Assembly: GCA_963971535.1 (NCBI GenBank)
Contig: OZ020589.1
Location: forward strand, 57,376,342 to 57,440,341
Length of the DNA: 64,000 nt
Reading direction: 5' to 3'
From: Notolepis coatsorum
Taxonomy: Eukaryota > Chordata > Actinopteri > Aulopiformes > Paralepididae
Part shown: in pieces, positions 1 through 12,200 of the stretch
Numbering within the stretch: the first letter of the stretch is position 1
Layout of the letters: every line of letters starts with the position of its first letter
Notes under the pieces: generated by a model
What the model saw: the letters and a program-made list of their open reading frames with translations, nothing else
Database searches by the model: none
What the model was told of the DNA's origin: nothing
Made by a program: the position numbers and the translations under genes

Positions 1-542
1 CCACTTTCAACTCTAACTAGGCGGCACAGCAGCGCACCAGCAGCTTGCAGCTTGAACAGACTGACAGGAAAATGTCCTCAGTTTGAGTCAAATTTACTCT
101 GCGAAATGTACTGTGTATATCGAAGCAGGGAGTGATTGTATACTACAGAGCACATCAAAATGTAAGTGTCTGTCAACCTAATAGTGTGCTTGAGTAGACT
201 TTGTGTGGGAGATGGGATTACAGAGAGACAGGACAAGTAACAGCTTTTGTATGTTGAGTATCAGAAAACATTGTCACAAGAATAGGGGAAAATATGCCTA
301 GCCTAGTGCGACTCAAGGTTCTTTGGTAGACTATTGCATTGGTTCATTCATTGAAGATGAACGCAATGCGACATCCTTTACTAGGCTCACCCATCAACAG
401 TTCAGGTGCTGATCCGAATGTATAGGTAAAAAACATATTATGCGTTTTCATCAATAAATACATGGGCAACATTTTTTAGTTGTTAGTAGGGGCCCATAAG
501 GATTATTTCAATGGGCCCAGAATCTACAGCTACGCCCCTGAC
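1..542. other. No gene; possible hAT-type terminus at its right end
   Basis: No coding region is recognisable. The stretch ends near 531-540 with TACGCCCCTG, the reverse complement of a CAGGGGCG-type terminus like those seen at 35110 and 42438. The other end of such an element is not visible and may lie outside the window. Confidence 0.35.
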
Positions 543-869
543 TGTGTCTGTTACTAGGCTTGAGTAAATTGTAATGAACCAAATGAGAATATCAATAAAA
601 TGTCTTTTTATCTTTGACTGTGAATAACACTATGCTCAAATTGACCAGACCTGAAAAATCTAAGCAAATTAATAGATGGAAGATGATTAAACAGAAGGTT
701 TTGTAGATACAGTACTGAACTCTGCCATCCGGACACATGCAATTTGAAATATGATTATAGAATATAGAATATCAGGCATAAAATGGTTATGCGATTAAAA
801 TGTGATTAATTAGATTATTAATTACAAATCCTGTAATTAATTAGATAAATTGTTTTTATCGCCTTACAG

Positions 870-999
<130 letters not shown>

Positions 1000-1689
1000 A
1001 AGAGGAAGGTTGTTTTGGTGACTGACCCAAGGGTGAGAGGGGGGAAAAGTGAGAGTATAATGGAACGAGAAGGAATGAAAGCACAGGTTCACACGTGGTT
1101 TGGAAAGGGTCAGTGAGTAATTACTTTTAGAAATGGCTGCTCAACGGGTGGGCACAGAAACGCATTTAACAGTGCTTACATTTTCAATTCAGCTATGAAA
1201 GGACACTATCCCCCCCACCAGACGCCTCCTTCGCTCTCTCTCTTTCTCTCGCTCTGTCATTAACAACCTTCCTTTTGATCAAAATATAAAAGTGCTCAAA
1301 TTCCCATTAGGCTTTGCTCTTTTCCTTTAAGACGGCACCGTAAAGCATTCGTTTGGTTTTGTCTTCATGTTCATCAAATCACTTCCTTCACTGGATATGT
1401 CTTTGATTAATCATTGTCCCCCAGTCGAATCCGCTAAGCAGTTTACAACAGCTTTTATTTTTGCGATTACTTGAATAGAATAAGGCAAGATGTGTTTATT
1501 TATATATATTTTTTGTGGCTGTGGGCTGTGAAAACATGTTGAATGAAACAATGAGTTACAGGAGGGAGATCGGGAGAGGGAAGGGAGGAAGCTAAGAACA
1601 GCAGGGAAGAGAGGGAGACAGACTATGACTCACCCAGACTGACCATTAGAGATGGAACTGGAGCCAACCTGTCCAAAACACGCTGCCTG

Positions 1690-2054
1690 GAGAATACACC
1701 TGCACGCACATACACACTCATGCACGCACTCGTGCTCACACGGTGGACACACGCAGAGACACACATGCACATGGACACACACACACTCTCACATAGAAAG
1801 ACACACATGCATGGACACACACGTGCATGTGGACAGACAGTCTCACGTAAGGCATGTGCACATGGAGACACACACACACACACACACACATTACCCTGAG
1901 CATACACCTGTCACCCACACCTGTTTTAGTAGCCCCTCACTGCATGAGGGCTTAAGCCTGTCATCAGAACCCACACACACACACATGTGCACACACACAC
2001 ATGTGCACACACACACACACACACATGTGCACACACACACAGACACACATACGC

Positions 2055-2098
<44 letters not shown>
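1690..2098. repeat. Compound CA-rich microsatellite/minisatellite
   Basis: Interrupted CACA tracts mixed with ATGCACATGGACACA-type units end in a pure (CA)n block near 2060-2098. Long His/Thr or Cys/Val reading frames on either strand are repeat translations, not genes. Confidence 0.9.
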
Positions 2099-2101
<3 letters not shown>

Positions 2102-2678
2102 CAGAGTTCTCCAGGGCTGCAGTGTCTGGCGAGTGTCCAGTGCTGTGGAGTGTTCTGCTCTAGAGAACGGCCGGCCCTGTCTACAGACCATCAATCAAAC
2201 CACCCCAGCTCATTCCCTCCTCGACCCTTCCCTCCCTCTCTCCCTCCGCTCTGTCTCTCCCTCCGCTCTGTCTCTCCTCCTGCTCCCCAACCCGCTCTTC
2301 CACTCATAAGCCCACAGCTTTTCATATCAGTCTCTCACACGGCGCCACACTTTGCCTAATCTCTCGTCCTCTCCTTTCGCCTCTTCCTCTCCGCCTCTCC
2401 ACTCTCCACCATTTTCCCAGCTCTTCAATACTCTTCCCGAGATGCTCGTCCCTATTCCTCTCCCACCCTCAATGTTCCTCTTCCTCTCCCTATGCTCTTC
2501 CTCTCCCTTATGATACGATGCCTCCTCACGCTTTTTATATGCCTCCTTCACATTTATTTTTTATAAAAAAAAGAGAATTGGTATTCTCCTTTGGTTCATT
2601 ACAATTTACTCAAGCCTAGTAATAGACACAATATTTCTGACAGGGAATACATTCCCTGAGATCCCTATATGTCCCTAG

Positions 2679-4675
2679 CAGTGGAGGTTATTGCATGACA
2701 ACTAGTGAGGCAGTACTTCACTAGTAATATACAGACAAAAAATATATATTATTATTAAAGGGGAACTATTTTACTATTTCTTTCACTATTTGGGCACTTT
2801 TACACAATTCCTGTGAGTCTATGGAACACCTCTGTAATATATATATTTTTTTTATTCATTGTTTTGTATTTCTAATCAAGTCCTCAAAAACAGCATTTTT
2901 CTACCTCAAGATCTCGAGCTGTTTTGAGCCTGGGCTCCTAAACCACTGCGCAGCGTCGTCTTCGCATGAACATTAACATGCAGCGGTGTCTTTATGACAT
3001 CACATATCAGCACATTTTCAAATGACTCAGTTCAGTGAGGGTGAATATTGTGAGAGGAGAATTGGAAGAATGCGCCAATATGAGAATTTTGAGACATAGA
3101 TCATATTAATATAAGTTCACATAGATAGGAAACAATGCTAAACACTCAAAAAGGCCATTTATAAGATAGTTCCCCTTTAATATATATATATATTTTTTTA
3201 TTATTATTTTTATAATTTTTTTATTAGAAATGTTTTCCTCTGTGAACAATGCCAGTGAATTTGAACAAAAACAATGCCAGTGAATAATTTTTTTCTTCAA
3301 AAATGTCCAAGTGACAGCTCTGAGCTCTCTGACCTGACTGCAGTAATGGCCAGCTGTCAATCACTTACTGCAAAAATAGTTGCACGGGTTGGGTTTAAGA
3401 ATATAATTATCCAATCAAAATAGGCTATTTGAGTTAAAAAAAGGCAGGTAGTGAGGTGGAGCGCACTTGATTGATTGGCATTCACGTCGTACCACATTGT
3501 GTTGACAGCCTTGAAATCCAATCAGAGAATGCCTGCGGACCTGCACCTGGACTGTGTGGCGTGACTGGCGTCAATATGTTCTAGGTGTTTCTGTCATCAT
3601 CTCACGTGTGCAATTTGCCTGGAAAGAGACTGGAGTGAAGAAGAACATTTATGTGCCTAATATAATAATTCATATTTTAAGATCTTTATTCAATTGTTGA
3701 ACTTCATCAACTTATTGTGCACTACATCGTTTGATCAGATATATATATCAGATATATATATATCTTGTTGAAGATCTTATCTCAGTTGAAGACTAGTGTA
3801 GTTCACGTGAACGTGCCGTCTTGGACTCTGTAAGTCATGGCTATTGTTTACACTTTCCATGGGAATGGGATTAGTGTCTCGAGTCGGAATATTCAACGGA
3901 AGATGAGATCGGTCGAGTTGGCAATGCTTTTGTGTTGACTTGAATCGCTTGGGTGACCACAGTTTCTACAGTCCCGAAAATGGAACATTTCACAAAAGAC
4001 TGTGTTTGCATTTTTGGATTTACAACAATGAATGAAATATCGAAGGATGGATTTTATTTACAAGTGATCTGAAGGGACTGGGACACTATTTCTTGGTAAA
4101 GAAGTACATCAAATGGTGAGTGGATTTAAAATATATATATATATATTGGACCGCTGCGTCCAGTGTGTCAGTGTGTGTGTGTCGGTGGCTGAAATGCGTG
4201 TGTTTGCTTTCAAATTACCAACGTAATTGTCCTTTTAAGTGTTACATAAAACCCATCTGTGGCCTCGTGCAGAGGAAGGTGGTAAATACATGTTAGAGGA
4301 GAGGAAGGGATGCTATGTGTCTTTCTGGTCTGCAGCTGTTCCTGAAGTCTGGGACCAGGAGGATGTTTCTCAGGAAGTTTGTCAGAAGGTTATGGGAAGC
4401 TCCTTCAGATAAAATCGGTTCCTGAAGTAATCAGGTGTTGTGGCTGATGTTTGACTGAGAGGCTGAGGTTTAGCAGCTTGTTTTCACCGTGCTGCTCTTA
4501 TTGACGTTTCCCTCGATATTCTAATGTACAGTTTTGCTTGTACAGTTGTACAGTTTCCCCCACCTGACACCTGGGGGTGTTGCAGCCTTGGGGATGTTTT
4601 AAAAATATAATTTAATATATAATATAATATAATAATTTGTGCTTCACGAAACGAATTGGTCAGCAGTCGCCACTG
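2679..4675 (+). mobile_element. hAT-type non-autonomous transposon, 8-bp TSD GTCCCTAG
   Basis: It starts CAGTGGAGGTTATTGC and ends GTCAGCAGTCGCCACTG, giving CAGTGG/CCACTG ends. It is flanked by a perfect 8-bp duplication GTCCCTAG at 2671-2678 and 4676-4683. An 8-bp TSD with CAG/CTG ends is the hAT signature. No transposase is present. The same family recurs in both arms of the giant inverted repeat: the 5' end at 32239, the 3' end at 35097, and inverted at 26538. A TTAA MITE is nested at 2755-3180. Confidence 0.85.
2755..3180 (+). mobile_element. TTAA-flanked MITE (AAGGGGAACTA family), nested in a hAT
   Basis: This 426-bp element is flanked by TTAA on both sides, with inverted ends AAGGGGAACTATTTTAC and GATAGTTCCCCTT. 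TTAA duplication suggests piggyBac-type mobilisation. A second copy in opposite orientation lies at 49857-50959 and shares the internal sequence. No coding capacity. Confidence 0.75.
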
Positions 4676-4695
4676 GTCCCTAGATACGAAGAACA

Positions 4696-4729
<34 letters not shown>

Positions 4730-4799
4730 AACATACACACTGGGCAGTAGAATCGCTAGGCAGTGCTCCTGGTTCCAAAAATGACAGCTAATTGATCAA

Positions 4800-5690
4800 T
4801 TAACACATTCGGGGCCAACCACGTATAAATACGTGTTTCGGATCCAACGCTTGAGGGCAAACCATGTAAGGTTGTTTTGGCTTTTATTCCATTGTATTAT
4901 CCTACTCAATGTCACAGAGCGGCACTGCAGATTTACCATACTCTTGGAATTCGGAAAAGTGCATTACCGGCCAGATCCTCGTAGGGGCGCTGTCTCGATA
5001 ATGCAGTGTTCCCTGTTACAGACCGGTGTTTTTTTTTTTTTTTTATCATGAATGGACATTTTTGTTAGCCTAAAGCTATGCGTGTAGCCGATCGCCTGGA
5101 ATAGTTTTTGGGACGCTGAATTCAGTATGCAGTAAAGGAATATAGCATCAGCCAATGGACATATGGATCTACCAGATGGCGATCGATAACTGGGAAATCC
5201 TTGCTTTGATAGCCATCCACCCGGTCAGCGAATGAGACTACTGAGGCGAATGGCGTTATTGGTAATCAATTATCAGAAACGACGTCCCCCGCCCCCCCCC
5301 CTCTCATGCATTCATGGTGGACCATGATACAGATAATATGCATTTTGAGTTTTAGCTCTAGCTTGTCTATAGCCGAAACGCCATTCGATTTAACGGTATT
5401 AGCTTAGCGCCTTGTAACTCGCCTTCCAGGAAATACCCCAGAACATTCTGCTATAACGTTCATATTCACAACGCAATAAAATGGGAACGTATTGATGAAA
5501 TCTTTTTTTATTTAAGGCATATTGAAGGGACGGTTTATAGTGTCAATTGACAATGACAATGGACAGATAGCAATAATATAAAGTATAGATTTAGCTCTAC
5601 AAACAGCCTCACGCACAATGAAAGGTTGTTATGATAAGCTGGACTTATAGAGTGAGATTAGACGGATCCCAATGGCCCCGAATGTGTTAA
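4800..5690. mobile_element. piggyBac-type MITE, TTAA TSD, CACATTCGGGGCCA ends
   Basis: The left end TTAACACATTCGGGGCCA is mirrored on the right by TGGCCCCGAATGTGTTAA, giving a 14-bp perfect TIR flanked by TTAA. The length is about 890 bp. The ends differ from the CACTTTRATCGCC family elsewhere in the window, so this is a second piggyBac-like lineage. Short reading frames inside show no recognisable domain. Confidence 0.8.
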
Positions 5691-5809
5691 AGAAAATCAA
5701 TGAATTGCTTCTTCTTGGTGTGACACAAAGGTCAATCATTGTGAGCAGCTTGTTAAGGCTTATTAATATGAAGACTTGTAACAGTGGCCAAATGGCATGG
5801 AGTACCTAC

Positions 5810-7291
5810 CAATGTTCCCTCTAATTCTTTTTTCGTCTGAGCAAACACTCAAACCTCCTGAGCAGACATCAGCAACTACTGAGCAACATACGTCACCTGC
5901 CGGTTAGTTGATAAGCGGCAGTTTGTAAAAAAATATGAGAATCTTAATTTCCCTTAATGTCTAACATAAAAATATATACATTTTGCTGATACACAGAGAA
6001 ATAATACAAAAAGGCATATTATATTCCTTAATAAAATAATTATTTGACCATTGATTGACGATACAGAGCATAGTCCTTACTTTGGCTGGGTTGGCGGCGG
6101 CGGTGTGAGTCGTGTCACTAACTTTTGTCTTTTTAGGAGGCTGACTCGTCATTATTTTATTAAGTGAATTATAATGCGACTTCAAGGGTGACCATATTGT
6201 GATTTTTTTTTAAAGAGGACAGTCTGCCTTCAGCCTCAAGATACTTAATCAAAGTTTACTCAAAGATGCCTTATCATTATAATATATTTAAAGTATACCT
6301 CCTCTGTATGGATATAAAATTGTTTATATTATTTTATATAACAAAATAATATCTCTCTATAACCAAAGTTACTCAACTGTATTATGTACTCAGCTGTATT
6401 ATGCCTAAAGTAATCTATCTTGACAAATCTCAAGAAAATAACTAAATCAACCTATGACAAAATAATATATATTTTCAAGTCTTACTGGACAAAATAAATA
6501 ACAAGAAAAATATGATGTAATGTTCTAAATAATACCTCTTCTGTATTAGAAAATCCAGCTTTAAAAAATATATCTTTATCTTTTCAATGTAATGTAAATT
6601 ATAAAACAGTAACCTCACAAAGATACTAATTTAAAAGTGCACTATGCAGTTTCAGATTTGTTTCAATTAGTGTACTAAACTAATTACACTCATAATCCTT
6701 AGAATGATTGTATCATAAGCATCTTATCAAACCAAAACATCATTTTGAGGCATCAAAATAGTTTTCAATTATTTTCTTTCTCTCTCTGTATAGCTGCATT
6801 CTTCAATCAATTCGGTCAACTTTGCCATCAAACTCACCTCGCACTGCTTTGTTTGTAATGTTTTGCTGTGTCCATGTGAGCTTTGAGATCGCCAGCACCT
6901 TTATTACAGTAGACACATAAACATATGGTCAAGCTTTGCATGCGTTGCACTCCGCTTCCAATTAGTCTCGACCGGGATGATAAATTGGAAATTTTCTCTG
7001 CAGTTCATCTGTAATGTACATTTTCACGTTTGCATTGTGAGGAGCCAGCAATGCTGGTCGGATCTGTCCACTTCCTCATCTGTTGTGTGTGTCTGTGTGA
7101 GCGTGCAGTAGCGCTTCCCACAAAGCACTGAAAGCGGGGCTTCTCTTGGTAACGTCACACGCAACAGGTTACCGTTAGGGATGTCCCGATCACATTTTTT
7201 TGCTCCCGATCCGATCCGATTTTGAGTATCTACCGATACCGATCTTTCCCGATCCGATCAAAAAAAGAAATAAAAAAAAAGAAATAAAAAT

Positions 7292-7331
<40 letters not shown>

Positions 7332-7774
7332 TTATCCCAATTTCTCACATTACATTCACCCTGAATGTTGACGTTATCCAGGTGAAAAGTTAACTTCATT
7401 CAAGCGAGGCATTGCAATCCTTGACATAAATCATTTGATGTATAATTAAATCAAAGGAAATGCGTTTGGGTTTGAGAGTGTGGCTGGTCTGCCGTTCTGC
7501 AGCTGGATACTATTGGTTTGTTTTGGCAAAATTCTTCTGCTCTGTGTGACAATAAATAAATGAATGATGATATGCAATTTAAAACCAAAACTAAGGCCTC
7601 AGTATGAGTTTAAGACGTGAACATGGTCATGTTTGTTGAATAAAAAAATAATAATAATACAAAAATTAAAATAAAAAATCCTGATTTTTTTTCTTTTTTC
7701 GATCGATTTCAGATGTGCGTGGGAGCGTTTTGCCATGTGCGCGCGCGCACGGGCGCACCTTAGGGGGAACATTG
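5810..7774. mobile_element. hAT-type element, 8-bp TSD GTACCTAC
   Basis: The left end CAATGTTCCCTCTAA and right end TTAGGGGGAACATTG are inverted repeats. A perfect 8-bp TSD GTACCTAC lies at 5802-5809 and 7775-7782. The interior is AT-rich and has no transposase I can recognise. At about 7178-7690 it includes a block of GATCCGAT/GATACCGATC-like sequence beginning GGGATGTCCCGATC, probably a further nested repeat, followed by an A- and TA-rich tract at 7260-7330. Confidence 0.85.
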
Positions 7775-7872
7775 GTACCTACAGTACAGTACTATTCCAG
7801 CAGCTAAAGAACATTTCAGACTGCCAAATCAATATCAAGACTCTGTAAAACTTTAACCACTTCCTGAAGTAT

Positions 7873-10012
7873 TACATTTACATTTAGTCATTTAGCTGAC
7901 GCTTTTATCCAAAGCGACTTACAAGTTCTGTATGACAAGCCATCAGGAAGGGCACAACTCTATCAGCTGAGCAACAATGTTCATCAAAGTGTTGAGTGCT
8001 ACAGTGTAGGTTAGTTTATTAGGACAAGTGCATGACAGTACAGTTAGTTAGGGTTAGATTTTTTTTTTAATTGTTTTTTTTCTTTTTTTCTTTTTTAATT
8101 CAGATAATGGTTGAAGAAGTGCGTCTTTAGTCGACGGCGAAAGATTGGACGTGATTTGGCTGTCCTAACTGGGGTGGGTAGTTCATTCCACCATTGTGGG
8201 GCAAGGACTGAGAATAGGCGACTTCTCTTTGATGACCCTCCCGGAGCTTGGATAGGAGTAGGTCTGAGGCGGCCAGAAGATGCAGAGCGTAGGGGTCTTG
8301 AGGGTGTGTAGTTAGAGACCATTGACCGGAGGTAGGCGGGAGCGGTTCCCTTTGCCGCACGGTATGCTAGGTCGAGGGCCTTGAAGCGGATTCGTGCAGC
8401 AATGGGGAGCCAGTGCAGGTCCCTAAGAAGTGGGGTGACATGGGCCGACTTCGGTAGGTTTGAGATCAGGCGGGCTGCTGCGTTCTGAATGAGTTGAAGA
8501 GGCTTAGTGGCAGTGGCCGGGAGGCCAGCGAGCAGTGCATTGCAGTAGTCGAGGCGGGAGATGACTGTTGATTGGACGAGGAGTTGGGTGGCTTCTTTTG
8601 TCAGGAAGGGGCGTATCCTTCTGACGTTGCTCAGGAGGAATCGGCAGGTTCTGGTCGTCGCTGCGATGTGAGCAGAGAAGTTCAACTGGTCGTCGAGGAC
8701 AACACCAAGGTTCTTGGCGGTCGGGGACGCAGTCACAGCTGCATTCTCGACTGTGATTGAAAGGTCGGTTAGGGGGGAGGATTTGGCCGGCAGGTGGAGC
8801 AATTCTGTTTTGCTTAGGTTCAGTTTGAGGTGGTTGGACGACATCCAGGCTGAGATGTCGGACAGACAGGCCGAGATCCGCTCAGAGACGTGGATATCTG
8901 AGGGAGAGAGGGAAGGAGAGGAAGAGTTGAGTATCGTCGGCATAACAATGGTAGGAGAAGCCATGAGACGTGATAATGTTACCCAGTGATTTAGTGTAGA
9001 GGGAGAAGAGAAGGGGTCCTAAAACCGAGCCCTGGGGGACACCCGTCCGCAGGGGGCGGGTGGCCGACAGGGTCCCTCCCCATGACACTTGGTAGGAGCG
9101 GTCATTGAGGTATGATGACAGCCATGTCAGCGCAGAGCCAGCCACTCCCATTCCTGCGAGGGCCGCAAGGAGGATCTGGTGGTTGACTGTGTCGAAGGCT
9201 GCAGATAGATCTAGGAGAATCAGGACAGAGGAGAGGCCTTTCGCTTTTGCTAAGTGAAGTGCCTCTGTGACCGCAATGAGGGCTGTCTCTGTGGAGTGAC
9301 CAGTCCTGAAGCCTGACTGATTAGGGTCTAGGAGGTCATTCTGTAAGAGATAAGCAGTAAGTTGGTTGGATACAGCACGTTCAAGTGTTTTAGAAAGGAA
9401 GGAGAGAAGAGAGACAGGACGGTAGTTGCCTATGACGGTAGGGTTCAGGGTTGGTTTTTTTATGAGCGGCGTGACTCTGGCTTGTTTTAGGGAGGTGGGG
9501 ACCACCCCCGAGTTGAGTGAGGAGTTGATGGTTGCAGTTAGGAATGGGAGGATGTCTGGTGCTATGGTCTGGAGGAGTGGGGAGGGTAGCTGGTCCAGCT
9601 GGCAAGTAGTCGGACGGTTTGACGTTACCAGTGTCAGGGTCTCTGCTTCTGTAATGGGAGAGAAAGATGACAGAGTGAAGGATGAGGTTCTCGATTCAGC
9701 ATTTGGAATGGGTGGGGGTTGGGAGAAGGAGCTGCGGATGTTCTCCACTTTTTCCTCAAAGAAGATCGCAGAGTCTTCGGCAGAGAAAGATGAGGGAGGG
9801 GGGGGTGGGGGGGGAGTGAGGAGGGAGGACATGGTAGCATGCAGTTTGCGAAGATTCTTGGCAGAGGCCTCGATCCTATGGTGGAAGAAAGAAGCTTTGG
9901 CATTAGTGATGGTTTTGGAGAATGTTAACAAGAGGTTGTGATATGTGTCGATGTCAGCAGTGAGGCGTGACTTTCTATACTTCCTTTCAGCTGCTCTCAG
10001 GACCTGTCTTTG
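7873..10012 (-). mobile_element. L2-clade LINE, copy 1, 5'-truncated
   Basis: The minus-strand LINE ends on the left with the typical fish L2 3' tail (ACATTTACATTTAGTCATTT at about 7873). It aligns base for base with copy 2 (56344-61970) until about 10012. There copy 2 continues into the endonuclease and this copy switches to unrelated pogo-like sequence, so 10012 is the 5' truncation point. The endonuclease half of ORF2 is absent. Confidence 0.9.
8095..10012 (-). pseudogene. L2 ORF2 reverse transcriptase fragment (one frameshift)
   Basis: This encodes the RT half of a non-LTR retrotransposon polyprotein, which copies element RNA by target-primed reverse transcription. In the 404-residue upstream frame (8882-10096) the palm motif LLDLSAAFD is at residues 295-302, GVPQGSVLGP at 352-361 and the catalytic YADD at 385-388. 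A frameshift near 8900-8930 moves the rest (thumb and C-terminal region, ending at a stop near 8095) into another frame. The first ~30 residues of the upstream frame (10013-10096) are antisense pogo-like DNA, not L2. No endonuclease is present, so the copy is dead. The clade call rests on the motif set and 3' tail and fits the CR1/L2 group; exact subfamily not determined. Confidence 0.88.
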
Positions 10013-10846
10013 CCACGGAGGAGTGCCCGCTGCTGCTTTGCACCCTTGAAGGCAGATTTCTCCAGGCTTGTGGGAGATCTGTCGGCAGTTAGCCACTCCT
10101 TCATGATTTCTAAGAAGGAGTTTTCAAGGGTGTTCAGAGACTCCTACCAGAGGCAGAAGGATCGGAGGGTGGTGGTGGCTGGCTTCAGTAGGTGTGGCCT
10201 CTACCCTCTGGACCGTGCAGCTATTGATTGGTCGCGGGTCATGCCGTCTGGGCCACAGTGCAGGACCCCTGCCCCTCCTGTTGCCAACCCTGCTGTTACC
10301 CCCCAGCCCAGCCCCCCATCCAGCCCCTGTGCTCCTAGCCCCCCACCCAGCCCCTGTGCTCCTAGCCCCCCACCCAGCCCCCGTGCTCCAGTCCAGGACT
10401 CACCCCCCAACCCCTACATCAACCACCCCCTTGTAACAGCAGGGAGGATCACGGCGGACCTGGGACAACTCCTGGCCCAGATCGAATTCACACGAAGATC
10501 TGGAAAGGTCAGGAGGAACATCACCAAGGCCCGCCTGCTCACCGCCCAGGAGATGACAGATGTCATCAAAGAGGTAGAGGACCGGGCCGCCTGCGCCGAG
10601 GCAGGAGACAGCGGCAGCGGGCTGAAAACCCAACTGGACTCCCACAACCTCCTCCCATACCCTGCGTGGCGTCTCTCTCCCCAGCCGCAGAAGAGGAGTG
10701 TCCCCCGGGGCCGCTCCCACCACCAGCTCCGGTCTTGCCATCACCAGTCCCTCAGCCTCCATGCCCCCCCTCTTCTGCCTCCCACAGTCTGCTGCCCGCC
10801 TGTAGCCTCCACACCAGTCACAACAACACTCGCCTGCCTGCTTTGA
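10013..10846 (+). pseudogene. pogo/CENP-B-like DDE transposase, C-terminal remnant
   Basis: The plus-strand frame reads a C-terminal segment typical of pogo/Tigger/jerky-like DDE transposases: a helix around SKKEFSRVFRDSYQR, then VVVAGFSRCGLYPLDRAAIDW, which matches the family's GF..TGLYPxDxxAI pattern. A proline/serine-rich linker of repeated CAPSPPPSP units follows, then a basic tail. The catalytic DDE core is missing, replaced at 10012 by the L2 insertion. A frameshift probably disrupts the end near 10620. These proteins are nuclear DNA-binding transposases, some of them domesticated; nothing here suggests a working host gene. Confidence 0.65.
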
Positions 10847-12200
10847 GATGGGAAGATCACCACCCCTCCACCTCTTCCTCCTCAACAGCCATAATGGATG
10901 GTATTTATTTATTTATTTTAGGGCTGTCAGTTTATCGTGTTAACACTTTGATCGCCATGGTTAAATTCATAATTTACCATCCCTCGCCATCTCTATTTGT
11001 CTATGGAGAAGTTCCCCTTCTTTGCAGGGCTATAACTTTTTAAATTGTATTGCTAAATTGACATTATTATGGCCCATTCAATGTCCTATATCTATTGTTC
11101 AGGGTGTAGCAACGTTATACTTTTTCATTCACATATTCATACTAAAATACGGTCTAAAGTATAAGTATGTTTTTATCGTTTTCTGCAGCTTTCTCCAGAA
11201 CTTGATTTATAGCCCTAAATGCATTATATTGATGATCAAATACAGTTTGGTAGGAATCTGTGCGAGATAACAAATTTCAACTGGATGTGCTTCTAGGAGT
11301 TACTACGTATGATCTGATGTTGACCGGATGGGCGGGGGGTCATTTATAATTCCGTGGGCAACGTTATATCATTCATCTAGTGTGGGTGATATGATCATCA
11401 GAGCAGTTAGTAAAGAACGTTGGAAAATAACGCTGGATCTTACTGTATCTTCCTCGCGCCGTTGGGCGATGAGCGTGGAGCAGAGATATTCATATTATGG
11501 GATGTAGAAATACCCGATCCATTTCCAGGTTGTATAATAGTATATACGTCCAAATCATGTTGTTTGTCGAGTTATTTGCAACCGATCGACATCCATTGTG
11601 TCAAGATGGAGTCCTGCTAATGATAGCGAGTGCCCGGACGAAATATGGGTGAGCACCACTTCATCCACATGACTTCCTGTTGGGCGATCTGCCGATCGGC
11701 CACCAGATGGCGCTCTTGAACCGTTAGAGAGTTGAGTGGAGCTCAGCAGAATATCTCAGGTCCCCGGGGGAGAAATATGATTTCAATCACAGATTTTTGA
11801 AATATTGATATAAAAGACGTGTTACGGCGTCTTCGGCAGAATGAGCATGGCGGGGAATGACGAGTTACGGCGTTTCCGGCGATTAAATTGTTAATTAGAT
11901 TAATTAATTACAAAGCAAATTATCGCGTTATGAAAATTAACTAAAAATGTATAAAAAGGAAAAAAGAAAATGTATTTAAATATTTTTTAATCTCATTCAT
12001 TCCATAAGAACGTAGAATACACATTTACAGACTTTTTTTTAATATGGTCTATTTGCATGTTCTTGGTATCTGATTCTAGGGACAACAATTCATGCACTAG
12101 GAATTGAAAATGGGGGACCCTGATGTAAACAAGACAAACGTCTTTCTCTGGTCTGCATCCCCTTAACAATTGTGTGTATTGAGCCGCACTGTATTGTACC
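10847..12200. other. TTAACGCG-type repeat DNA hosting a piggyBac MITE
   Basis: Both sides of the MITE at 10940-11894 resemble one interrupted repeat: AGGGCTGTCAGTTTATCG on the left, and AATTAATTACAAAGC plus TTATCGCGTTATGAAAATT on the right. Such GGGCTGTCA/GCGTTAA sequences are common hAT-like ends in fish (family knowledge). The stretch at 12150-12200 also appears at about 52930-52985, so it is dispersed. No gene seen. Confidence 0.5.
10940..11894 (+). mobile_element. piggyBac MITE, CACTTTRATCGCC family, copy 1
   Basis: The left end is TTAACACTTTGATCGCC and the right end GGCGATTAAATTGTTAA, with TTAA on both sides; length about 955 bp. It is homologous throughout to copies at 41265-42221 (inverted) and 63218-64000 (partial). 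Its right subterminal block (ACGGCGTCTTCGGCAGAATG and onward) matches, inverted, the 5' end of the coding piggyBac at 35469. That marks it as an internally deleted relative of that element. Confidence 0.88.

Noticed and set aside
11022..11270. An 82-residue hydrophobic reading frame present at equal length in all three piggyBac MITE copies (11022-11270, 41892-42140, 63300-63548).
   Set aside because: Comparing copies 1 and 3 by eye, about 17 of 20 codon differences change the amino acid, which is what neutral drift gives. No purifying selection, no recognised domain and no plausible role in a MITE.
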